Shown here: positions 1-5,495 of the stretch, piece by piece
Layout: the number at the start of each line of letters is the position of its first letter
How positions within the stretch are numbered: the first letter of the stretch is position 1
Origin: JAWCLZ01 sp037443105
GTDB lineage: Archaea > Halobacteriota > JAWCLZ01
Assembly: GCA_037443105.1 (NCBI GenBank)
Contig: JBBIOZ010000052.1
Span: 1-10,918, forward strand
DNA: 10,918 bases
Direction: 5' to 3'
Notes under the pieces: generated by a model
Databases searched by the model: none
Seen by the model: only the letters and a program-made list of their open reading frames with translations
What the model was told of the DNA's origin: nothing
Position numbers and translations under genes: made by a program

Positions 1-393
1 AATATTCAAAGTACCTGGGAATGGTTTGAATCCCAGTATCTTTTCAAACTGAGCGACATAGCCATCCAGCGACATATAATACTGTCCCTCCCCTAAACCA
101 GTGATCACTCTCCCCCTTAATTTGCATGGTTTAGATTTAACCTTGAAAATTCTCTTATATTCGCTGTACTCCTTTTTAAGACTATTCACCCCTTTTTGGG
201 TTAGCAAGATCATCTGGCCCTCCGGTATATGTTTCCTCTCAATCAAGCCCTGCTTTTCTAAGCTTTGAAAGCGCCTTGAAGCAGTTTGAGGGCTTGCTTG
301 TATATATCTTGCGAAATCCGAGGTTGATAGTTTCACTGGGCTGTGAATTGCCCCTAAGAGTGCCAGTTTCTTCAATGCTAAGATGTCGCTCAT
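1..393 (-). CDS. ribK: Archaeal CTP-dependent riboflavin kinase with N-terminal winged helix-turn-helix (RbkR type), C-terminus cut by window edge
   Basis: The minus-strand frame is open from an ATG at 393 to base 1 and gives 131 residues. Residues 1-75 look like a winged helix-turn-helix: a helix-turn-helix around TSDFARYIQASPQTASRR (about 24-41), then QGLIERK (48-54) and a wing. From about residue 92 the archaeal riboflavin kinase core begins, with RVITGLGEGQYYMSLDGY (95-112) and, at the edge, LGFKPFPGTLNI (120-131), which in this family lines the nucleotide and riboflavin site. Archaeal RibK phosphorylates riboflavin to FMN using CTP rather than ATP; fusion to this DNA-binding domain defines the RbkR group, which also represses riboflavin genes. 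Roughly the last 90 residues should lie outside the window. GAGAGG lies four bases before the start and overlaps a palindrome that may be its own operator. Family assignment is firm; the regulatory role is inferred from the domain. Confidence 0.9.
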   Translation of the reverse strand, partial: MSDILALKKLALLGAIHSPVKLSTSDFARYIQASPQTASRRFQSLEKQGLIERKHIPEGQMILLTQKGVNSLKKEYSEYKRIFKVKSKPCKLRGRVITGLGEGQYYMSLDGYVAQFEKILGFKPFPGTLNI

Positions 394-399
394 TTATCC

Positions 400-413
400 T
401 CTCAATATTGAGA
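400..413. promoter_or_regulatory. 14-bp perfect palindrome just upstream of ribK, candidate autoregulatory operator
   Basis: TCTCAATATTGAGA is its own reverse complement. It lies six bases upstream of the ribK ATG (391-393 on the minus strand), between that start and a TATA-like GATAAATA (about 414-421), so a bound protein would block initiation. The kinase has its own DNA-binding domain, which makes self-repression the simplest reading. No binding data can be seen here; the operator role is inferred. Confidence 0.55.
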
Positions 414-436
414 TATTTATCATATTTGAGATATTT
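408..436. repeat. 11-bp direct repeat in the ribK promoter
   Basis: TTGAGATATTT occurs at 408-418 and again at 426-436, 18 bases apart. The first copy overlaps the right half of the 400-413 palindrome, and the second lies beyond the TATA-like element of ribK. This could be a second half-site for the same protein, or chance in AT-rich sequence. Confidence 0.45.
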
Positions 437-484
437 TATTTTAAGTTTTTGGTTTTGATGAAAAATCCAGCATCTTTTTAATAG

Positions 485-508
485 TACTTTTTTTAATACT
501 TTTTTTAA
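485..508 (+). promoter_or_regulatory. Perfect 12-bp tandem repeat containing the likely GPN GTPase TATA element
   Basis: TACTTTTTTTAA is present twice head to tail (485-496 and 497-508). The stretch around TTTTTTTAATA is centred about 26 bases before the ATG at 519, the distance expected for a TATA box feeding a leaderless transcript, and no purine-rich ribosome binding site is seen before the start. The T-runs could also stop transcription entering from the left, although ribK is transcribed away. Confidence 0.5.
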
Positions 509-518
509 GAGTTAAATT

Positions 519-1283
519 ATGGAGATGGTGAATCTTTACATTGTTGGAACTGCAGGTAGCGGGAAGACCACACTTGCTGAGGCCTTTCAGCATTGGATGC
601 GCAATCGCGGCTTTGAAGTGGTAATGGTAAATCTTGATCCAGGTGTTGAGCAACTGCCATATCAGCCTGATATTGATATCCGGGACTGGGTTAATTTAAA
701 GGATGTGATGGATGAATATAGTTTGGGGCCGAATGGCGCTCAGATTTTATGTGCAGATTTAATTGCTCTAAATGTTCAAGAAATCAAAACGGAGTTAAGT
801 GGATTTGAGGCTCCATATGCAGTTATCGATACGCCAGGTCAAATTGAGCTCTTTGCATTCAGACCTGCATTTAAGATGTTCATTAACGCTTTAGGGAAGA
901 GATCTTTCCTAGCTTTCCTATTAGACCCTATGCTCGCTCGCTCCCCGGAGGGTTTTATCTCGCTCTTGCTTCTCAGTGCTTCAACTCAATTTAGATTTGG
1001 CTTCCCTTTTTTAAATATTCTTTCTAAGGTTGATTTACTCGATCAAAAAGAGGTGGAGAAAATAGTCAGCTGGAGTATGGATTGTGAGTGTCTCTATGAA
1101 GCATTGCGTGCTTCTTCCCCCTCTATGGTAAAGGAATCTTCCATTGAGCTATTTAAAGCTCTGGAAGCATTGCACGCATTCACAAGTAAAATCGCACCCA
1201 TTTCATCAAACACTCTTTTTGGAATTGAAGAGTTATATAATGCAATTCAACAGATATATATGGGTGGTGAAGACCTAACTTAA
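519..1283 (+). CDS. GPN-loop GTPase (archaeal PAB0955-like)
   Basis: The 254-residue product matches archaeal and eukaryotic GPN-loop GTPases in length and motif order. G1/P-loop is GTAGSGKTT (10-18), the defining Gly-Pro-Asn insertion is GPNG (70-73), G3 is DTPGQIELF (104-112), and G4 is SKVDLL (169-174), the SKxD variant usual for this family. In known members the GPN loop of one subunit completes the active site of its dimer partner. Eukaryotic relatives assist RNA polymerase II assembly and nuclear import; the archaeal role is not settled, so none is claimed. A second ATG at 525 is possible, but the TATA-like element fits the ATG at 519 better. The gene is divergent from ribK, and its stop overlaps that of the minus-strand gene ending at 1280. 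Confidence 0.92.
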   Translation: MEMVNLYIVGTAGSGKTTLAEAFQHWMRNRGFEVVMVNLDPGVEQLPYQPDIDIRDWVNLKDVMDEYSLGPNGAQILCADLIALNVQEIKTELSGFEAPYAVIDTPGQIELFAFRPAFKMFINALGKRSFLAFLLDPMLARSPEGFISLLLLSASTQFRFGFPFLNILSKVDLLDQKEVEKIVSWSMDCECLYEALRASSPSMVKESSIELFKALEALHAFTSKIAPISSNTLFGIEELYNAIQQIYMGGEDLT

Positions 1284-1774
1284 AGGCTTGAGATTGATTG
1301 GAACATCTGCTCTCCTTCTTTTGGGAATAGCTTTATCAGCAAGCTATGTATCGTTGCAGGGTCATCTCGTTTGCTGTTGAAACCACACCACATGTATGCT
1401 AATCCAGGGCCATAGTTGAAAAATCTAGGACCAAGTTCCTGAAGCTCCTGTGCATATTCATTTATTGCTTTTTCATCGATGTATATCAATACATCGAAGC
1501 CATTTATATATCCAAATGCGCGAAGTACATCATCGCCGAATCTCATGCAATCAGCATATTCCCTTGGCAGGAGATTGTGGAAGAGCCTCACACTTTCGGA
1601 GGGGATCTTTTCAATGATGTTTAACTTAATTTCATTGTACTCCATTAATTCAATCATTTTATCGCTGGTGTAGTATTTTCCCTCGCTATCCTTGAAGAAG
1701 CTTATTAAATTCGCACTTGCAAATATCTCTGCCTTCTCTGCTTCTTCAACATCCATATCAAATTTTATTATCAT
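1280..1774 (-). CDS. Unrecognised 164-residue protein, last gene of a three-gene operon
   Basis: I do not recognise this family. The product is soluble-looking and mildly acidic, with no signal peptide, membrane segment or metal-binding cysteine cluster (two isolated cysteines, C76 and C130). Visible parts are a strand-rich start (MIIKFDMD), a predicted strand GFDVLIYID (92-100), a conserved-looking YGPGLAYMWCGF (121-132), and a helical tail. It starts four bases after the stop of the TIM-barrel gene; its GAGGT ribosome binding site overlaps that stop, so the two are probably translated together. Real coding is supported by this spacing and by a start and stop that fit both neighbours. Its stop shares TTAA with the stop of the convergent GTPase gene. 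Confidence 0.8.
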   Translation of the reverse strand: MIIKFDMDVEEAEKAEIFASANLISFFKDSEGKYYTSDKMIELMEYNEIKLNIIEKIPSESVRLFHNLLPREYADCMRFGDDVLRAFGYINGFDVLIYIDEKAINEYAQELQELGPRFFNYGPGLAYMWCGFNSKRDDPATIHSLLIKLFPKEGEQMFQSISSL

Positions 1775-1778
1775 TATT

Positions 1779-2540
1779 TTACCTCTTTAAATTCATTAAA
1801 TTCTTAAGGCTTTTTTTACCCTCTGCGATGCTTCTGCTTTCAATTACAAATTTTGCATCTATTTTCTTCAGCTTTGGCAGCAATTCGCGCCATTTTATTG
1901 CACCTTCACCTATAGGCAAGTGGTCGTCTTTTTTCCCGAGGTTATCGTGGAGGTGCACGTGAGCGATTTTCTCTGGATTGTTCAAATAATTTTCGAGGGC
2001 TTTGGTTAAATAAGCATGTCCCACATCGAGGGCAATACCGATCTCAGGGTCTGAATTTTCTATTAAACCTAGGAGTTCTTCAAAGCGCTGGCCTAGCATT
2101 CGCTCTATATTTGGCATGTTCTCAAGCACTACTTTTATACCGTATTCTCTACCGTGTTTTCCAAAGATTTTTAAGGCTGCTATGTTATATTCCCAAGCTT
2201 TATCCGGAAGCTGCGCTCCAAGTGGAGAAAGTATACCTGGGTGGATAACGATGGTTGAAGCAAAGTTTGAGGCTTGCTCTATGCAGCTGCAGATTTCTTT
2301 CACACTTACTTCCCATATTAGCTGATTTAAACTCGCTATGTTCAGGTCTGAAAATGGAGCGTGCACTGTTATTTCTAGATTTGTGCTACTTGCTATAGCT
2401 TCGATGCGATTTAGATTTTCACTTAATTTTTGCCTCCCCTCGCTCACAATTTCCCAGCCTTGGAAACCTATTTTTTTAAGTTCAAAGGCCCATTCAAAGG
2501 GATCCTGCGTCAAGCTAAGCGATGAAAAGCTGAACTTCAT
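1779..2540 (-). CDS. Xylose-isomerase-like TIM-barrel protein (sugar phosphate isomerase/epimerase superfamily)
   Basis: The 253-residue product has the metal-site pattern of the AP endonuclease 2/xylose-isomerase-like barrel: HAPFSDLN (60-67), VIHPG (98-102), LENM (139-142), ALDVGHA (170-176), HVHLHDN (194-200) and HLPIGEG (207-213), closing with FVIES (231-235). Likely metal ligands are E140, D172, H175, H207 and E234, by family analogy. Members include sugar epimerases, inosose dehydratases and endonuclease IV, and the motifs alone do not choose a substrate; HDN followed by HLPIGEG favours sugar-type enzymes. The ATG overlaps the previous stop (ATGA, 2537-2540), and a strong AAGGAGG site lies three bases before it, inside the end of the upstream gene. 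Together with its neighbours it forms one operon. Confidence 0.85.
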   Translation of the reverse strand: MKFSFSSLSLTQDPFEWAFELKKIGFQGWEIVSEGRQKLSENLNRIEAIASSTNLEITVHAPFSDLNIASLNQLIWEVSVKEICSCIEQASNFASTIVIHPGILSPLGAQLPDKAWEYNIAALKIFGKHGREYGIKVVLENMPNIERMLGQRFEELLGLIENSDPEIGIALDVGHAYLTKALENYLNNPEKIAHVHLHDNLGKKDDHLPIGEGAIKWRELLPKLKKIDAKFVIESRSIAEGKKSLKNLMNLKR

Positions 2541-3118
2541 AGTCCTCCTTGGGTGAGCTTGGTTTGCTGATATTTGATGTAGAGCCCTGAGAGGTTCATT
2601 ATATCTCTGATTAAACTTGCAAGGATTTCAACGCTTTCTACAATCAATTGCTCATCAATTTTTTGAACTTCATAAGCTGGATCATCGGGTGGAATTGCGA
2701 TCTGCTTTATGCTTTCTCTATATTTCTTTACCCGTGCATCTCTTATCTCAATTATCCCAGCCGCCTCTCTAGGGGTAATGCCTATCATTTTAAGCTCAGA
2801 TTTAAAGCAGGGGCGGTTGAATAGCTTGTTTAGCACGTAAACTGATACTAGGAATTTCTTATCCGATTGAAGCTCACTTATTCTTTCCCCTATCAAAGTA
2901 TATATATCTCTCTTTGAGGTTGATTTAAAGGAATAGATCTTTGAAGGAGGTATCTCAGTTTCATTTATATAGCCAAGGTCTTTCAATGCTCGAAGATAGC
3001 CGGTGAGCACAAGTCTATGATGCTCTAATCCTTTGGCCTTCAATTCTCGGGAGATTCCACTTATGGAAAGCTGCTGCTTTTCCAGAAGGCTTTTGAGGGC
3101 GAAATAAAGATTCTCCAT
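2537..3118 (-). CDS. Predicted winged helix-turn-helix protein, first gene of the operon
   Basis: The 193-residue product has an N-terminal winged-helix pattern: helix MENLYFALKSLLEKQQ (1-16), ISGISRELKAKGL (19-31), a recognition-helix-like LVLTGYLRALKDLGYI (36-51), then a wing ending KIYSF. The rest is mostly helical with a second DNA-binding-like segment near SELKMIGITPREAAGIIE (about 106-123). I cannot name the family; it is probably a local regulator or a DNA/RNA-binding adaptor. I chose the ATG at 3118 because GAGGT lies four bases before it; an in-frame TTG at 3157 would add 13 residues but has no ribosome binding site. Gene end and next start overlap by four bases, so it is translationally coupled to the TIM-barrel gene. 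Confidence 0.8.
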   Translation of the reverse strand: MENLYFALKSLLEKQQLSISGISRELKAKGLEHHRLVLTGYLRALKDLGYINETEIPPSKIYSFKSTSKRDIYTLIGERISELQSDKKFLVSVYVLNKLFNRPCFKSELKMIGITPREAAGIIEIRDARVKKYRESIKQIAIPPDDPAYEVQKIDEQLIVESVEILASLIRDIMNLSGLYIKYQQTKLTQGGL

Positions 3119-3176
3119 ATCTACCTCAAAATGATAAAGCAAAGAATTTTTGAACAAATCTGGTAATAAAGATTTC

Positions 3177-3187
3177 GATATATAATT
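3177..3187 (-). promoter_or_regulatory. TATA-like element for the winged-helix operon
   Basis: On the minus strand this reads AATTATATATC, about 64 bases before the ATG at 3118. A TATA box here would start transcription near 3155 and give a leader of about 37 bases, consistent with the GAGGT ribosome binding site seen before that start. Confidence 0.4.
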
Positions 3188-3190
3188 ATA

Positions 3191-3236
3191 TTATTTTATT
3201 AAAAATTAAGCATAATTATTTTAGTAAAAATTAAGC
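3191..3236. repeat. 21-bp direct repeat, 25-bp period, in the divergent promoter region
   Basis: Two 21-bp copies at 3191-3211 and 3216-3236 differ at a single base (T at 3199, G at 3224). Both contain TAAAAATTAAGC. The second copy covers the position, about 25-35 bases before the ATG at 3260, where a TATA box for the radical SAM operon should be, and the first lies close to the opposite TATA-like element. This could be a duplicated promoter element or a paired protein-binding site. Confidence 0.6.
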
Positions 3237-3259
3237 TATGCAGCAGCTATTTAAAAACG

Positions 3260-3997
3260 ATGAAGATAAACCTAGGAGGTATAACGCAGATCTCAACCAT
3301 CGACTGGTATGGCAAGGTTGCAATGGTAATATACTTAAGAAAATGCACCTTCAAATGCAAATACTGCCAAAATTATAAACTTCTCGAGAAAGACAACTTC
3401 GTGGACATCGAAGTGGTGGAGAGAGAAATTGAAAACGCTGGAGATTTCATAGATGCAATAGTTTACTCAGGTGGAGAGCCAAGTCTTCAACTGCCACAGT
3501 TGGAAAGATTGAGTGAAAAGGCAAGGCAGCTTGGATTAAAAATTGCAATTGAAACAAATGGAAGCTTGCCGGATAATATAAAAAAACTATGTATTGAAAA
3601 AAAGCTTGATGCAGTTTTCCTAGACGTCAAAGCACCCCTATCAAACACAGAGCTATATTGCAATATAATAGGCGTGGCCTCAGCCGAAGTCATCGAGAGG
3701 ATAAAGAAAACCATTGAGATTTGCAAAGATAGCGAAATTGAACTTGAAGTCAGAACTACTGTATTCAAAGGATTGAACGATGGAAAAGAGCAAATAATTG
3801 AAATCGCAAAAGCCATTGCTGGTTGCAATTGCTATGCAATTCAACAGGGCAGACCGGAGCTTGCTTGGAGCGAGGAAATCAAGCTAAGCTCTCCTCTACC
3901 TAGGGAGGAATTGATTAAGCTTGCGAGAGTAGCCAAGCAATATTTAAAAGAGGTTAGAATTAGAACTAAAGAGAGAGGCAATGAGAGGATAGAATGA
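3260..3997 (+). CDS. Radical SAM protein, NrdG2-type ribonucleotide reductase activating protein-like
   Basis: The 245-residue product is a short radical SAM enzyme. The [4Fe-4S]-binding CxxxCxxC is CTFKCKYC (C29, C33, C36), followed by the SAM-binding SGGEP (70-74), ETNGS (98-102) and LDVKAP (121-126). The opening GGITQISTIDWYGKVAMVIY is typical of the NrdG2/pyruvate-formate-lyase-activase-like group, annotated as activator of anaerobic class III ribonucleotide reductase. No reductase (nrdD) is in the window, so the target glycyl-radical enzyme is unproved. Such proteins work anaerobically in the cytoplasm. No ribosome binding site precedes the ATG, so the transcript is probably leaderless. 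It overlaps the UPF0200 gene by four bases (ATGA), implying co-expression. Confidence 0.85.
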   Translation: MKINLGGITQISTIDWYGKVAMVIYLRKCTFKCKYCQNYKLLEKDNFVDIEVVEREIENAGDFIDAIVYSGGEPSLQLPQLERLSEKARQLGLKIAIETNGSLPDNIKKLCIEKKLDAVFLDVKAPLSNTELYCNIIGVASAEVIERIKKTIEICKDSEIELEVRTTVFKGLNDGKEQIIEIAKAIAGCNCYAIQQGRPELAWSEEIKLSSPLPREELIKLARVAKQYLKEVRIRTKERGNERIE

Positions 3998-4542
3998 AAG
4001 TAATTGGCATAGTAGGCAGACAGGCAGCTGGAAAAACACTGGCTTCGGAAATCGGCGAAGCAATGGGAATGAAGGTAATTCGCATGGGCGATTTAGTTAG
4101 AGAAGAGGTACTGAGGCAGGGAATGAAGATAAATGAGGAGACAGTTTCAAGATTCGCAAGCATGCTGAGACAAAAGGAGGGAATGCAAGCCATAGCAAAG
4201 CGCACAGTGAAGCGGCTGAAGGAGCTGAATGTGGAAAGCACAGTGATAATAGATGGCATACGCAGCTGGGAAGAAGTAATGCTTTTTAAAAAAGAATTTA
4301 GAGATAACTTCAAGTTGATAGCAATCATCGCTGACCCGCGCATTAGATATGAAAGAGTGAGGAGAAGAAAAAGAGAAGACGATGCCAGCGATATGGAGAT
4401 ATTCGCCAAGAAGGATGAACGCGAGACAAGCTGGGGAATGGAAGAAGCAATTAAACTTGCTGACTACACCATAAAAAATGAGGGAACGATGGAGGAATTC
4501 AAAGCGAATATGAAGAAAATCTTCGAAGAGGTTGAAAGATGA
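3994..4542 (+). CDS. UPF0200 family P-loop protein (nucleotide kinase-like)
   Basis: The 182-residue product fits the archaeal UPF0200 family (MJ1399/MTH_434-like). A P-loop, GRQAAGKT (8-15), opens the protein, followed by IRMGDLVREE (29-38), a VIIDGIRS strand-turn (84-91), a basic lid-like RVRRRKREDD (121-130), DERE (141-144) and ADYTIKNEG (156-164). The fold resembles adenylate kinase and dephospho-CoA kinase, so it probably transfers phosphate to a small molecule, but no substrate has been fixed for the family as far as I know. GAGAGG lies five bases before its start. Four-base overlaps at both ends tie it to the radical SAM and UPF0201 genes. Confidence 0.88.
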   Translation: MKVIGIVGRQAAGKTLASEIGEAMGMKVIRMGDLVREEVLRQGMKINEETVSRFASMLRQKEGMQAIAKRTVKRLKELNVESTVIIDGIRSWEEVMLFKKEFRDNFKLIAIIADPRIRYERVRRRKREDDASDMEIFAKKDERETSWGMEEAIKLADYTIKNEGTMEEFKANMKKIFEEVER

Positions 4543-4964
4543 AAATAAGTCTAACTATCTCAGCACTTGTATATCCAACCGAGAGCCAGGAGAAAGTTGA
4601 GGCAGCAATTAAAAGGCTCTTCCCAGCTTTAGAGTTCAAGCTGGAGCAGGGATTTGGATCTGCTAAGCGCTTGATTGGAAGTGCCACTGATATTGAGAGC
4701 TTGAGAAAACTTCACGAACTGCTTAGAAGGCAGAGAATCCTGGATACCGCGAGAAGCACATTTTTGAAGAACAAACAGGGCAATGCAATTGAGTTCGAGC
4801 TCAACAAGCAAGTGGCATACATTGGGAGGATCAACTTCGTTGAGGAAGCAATAGCACTTGGTTCAATCCACGTTAGAATAGAAGCTGAGGAAATAGACCG
4901 AGTGATAGACTGGCTGGCGCCGGTGACAAAAGATGGCAAGCCGGTTCAAGAGATAGAGCTATAG
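4539..4964 (+). CDS. UPF0201 family protein
   Basis: The 141-residue product matches archaeal UPF0201 (MTH_433-like) in length and layout: a strand-rich start ISLTISALVYPTES (3-16), AIKRLFPALEF (23-33), a helix ESLRKLHELLRRQRILDTAR (53-72), and the conserved end FELNKQVAYIGRINF followed by DWLAPVTKDGKPV (123-136). The protein is small, soluble and without cofactor motifs; its function is unknown, with nucleic-acid binding sometimes proposed from its fold. UPF0200 and UPF0201 genes are neighbours in other archaea such as Methanothermobacter, so the pair is conserved. GAGGT lies seven bases before the start. Its TAG directly abuts the stop of the convergent lipoprotein gene (CTATAG, 4959-4964). 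Confidence 0.88.
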   Translation: MKISLTISALVYPTESQEKVEAAIKRLFPALEFKLEQGFGSAKRLIGSATDIESLRKLHELLRRQRILDTARSTFLKNKQGNAIEFELNKQVAYIGRINFVEEAIALGSIHVRIEAEEIDRVIDWLAPVTKDGKPVQEIEL

Positions 4965-5357
4965 AATTTTGAATTCAATTTTATATTCATCTGCAATTAC
5001 AACTCTATAACTTCCCGGCTCAGCAATTTTATCATCAACGCGCTGATTCCAAGTCCACTCCCTTGATTCATTATATCGCAGTGGCACAATGACTTGCAGT
5101 GCAACTGGATAAAAAACTCCCTTCCAACTTCCCCCCTCATCTTTTTCAATATGCCAAGGCGCAGAGTTTTTAAGCAGCAAGGTGGAGCTACCTCTATTTA
5201 TTATTCCAAACACCACGTTTTCTCCCCTCCCAACGACATCCTGCTTTATATAAACAGTGACATTTCCAGAAGATACCTCAGCATACTTCGGCGATGGTGC
5301 AGTGCAGCCTAGGATTAGCACCATGATTAACAAAATCCATTTATCAGCGAATTTCAT
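4959..5357 (-). CDS. Predicted secreted lipoprotein with an Ig-like domain
   Basis: The 132-residue product begins with a short positive segment and a hydrophobic stretch WILLIMVLIL (7-16) ending in the lipobox-like LGC (C18), so it is probably exported and lipid-anchored on the outside of the membrane. The rest is beta-rich with one domain of about 100 residues: VTVYIKQDVVGRGENVVFGI, then NRGSSTLLLKN, APWHIEKDEGGSWKGV and a closing EPGSYRVVIADEYKIEF. This order (unequal-strength loop, 'W..E....W', then 'PG.YR') resembles bacterial Ig-like domains of the Big_14 type. Two N-glycosylation sequons are visible (NVT at 32, NES). No catalytic residues are evident; role unknown. A TATA-like TTTAAATAA about 28 bases upstream and no ribosome binding site suggest a leaderless transcript. 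Confidence 0.8.
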   Translation of the reverse strand: MKFADKWILLIMVLILGCTAPSPKYAEVSSGNVTVYIKQDVVGRGENVVFGIINRGSSTLLLKNSAPWHIEKDEGGSWKGVFYPVALQVIVPLRYNESREWTWNQRVDDKIAEPGSYRVVIADEYKIEFKIL

Positions 5358-5380
5358 ATTCTAAGAAATAAACTCTATAA

Positions 5381-5389
5381 TTATTTAAA
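5381..5389 (-). promoter_or_regulatory. TATA-like element for the lipoprotein gene
   Basis: The minus strand reads TTTAAATAA, centred about 28 bases before the ATG at 5357. This spacing fits transcription starting at or next to the start codon. Confidence 0.5.
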
Positions 5390-5401
5390 ATCGATGTAAA
5401 G

Positions 5402-5442
5402 AGGCAAAGCCTTAAAAAAGTAAATTAGGCAAAGCCTTAAAA
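5402..5442. repeat. 16-bp perfect direct repeat, 25-bp period, between the lipoprotein and alaS promoters
   Basis: AGGCAAAGCCTTAAAA occurs at 5402-5417 and 5427-5442. Each copy contains a small inverted repeat, AGGC-AAA-GCCT. The pair lies between the lipoprotein TATA-like element (5381-5389) and the alaS one (5451-5462), upstream of both, where a regulator of either or both genes could bind. Both the identity of the copies and their GC-richer core stand out from the AT-rich surroundings. Confidence 0.7.
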
Positions 5443-5450
5443 GTATAGAA

Positions 5451-5462
5451 TTTAATATTTAA
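5451..5462 (+). promoter_or_regulatory. TATA-like element for the alaS operon
   Basis: TTTAATATTTAA is centred about 40 bases before the alaS start, predicting transcription from near 5482 and a leader of about 14 bases. That leader would hold GTGAT (5485-5489), which can pair with the 3' end of 16S rRNA and is six bases from the ATG at 5496. Confidence 0.5.
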
Positions 5463-5495
5463 CCACCACGCCCTTACAGAGAGTGTGATGTATTA

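Noticed and set aside
276..458. Plus-strand 60-codon open frame antisense to ribK
   Set aside because: It lies opposite the recognisable riboflavin kinase frame and its promoter, has no ribosome binding site, and its product is low-complexity hydrophobic sequence.
394..518. tRNA or other structured RNA genes in the three intergenic regions (394-518, 3119-3259, 5358-5495)
   Set aside because: No cloverleaf, TTCGA-type arm or GC-rich structured element is seen; all three are AT-rich divergent promoter regions.
3119..3157. TTG start at 3157 for the winged-helix gene, adding 13 residues
   Set aside because: The ATG at 3118 has GAGGT four bases upstream, while the TTG has no such site and the extra residues are not part of the winged-helix pattern.
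3966..4409. 147-codon minus-strand open frame opposite the UPF0200 gene
   Set aside because: It is the antisense of a conserved overlapping operon; its serine- and leucine-rich product resembles no family and is typical of reverse-strand shadows.
5402..5412. AGGC-AAA-GCCT hairpins as intrinsic terminators
   Set aside because: The stems are only four base pairs with three-base loops, and both flanking genes are transcribed away from this region.
5402..5442. CRISPR-like or attachment-site reading of the two 16-bp repeats
   Set aside because: There are only two copies, a 9-base spacer, and no cas or integrase genes. A promoter-associated operator fits better.
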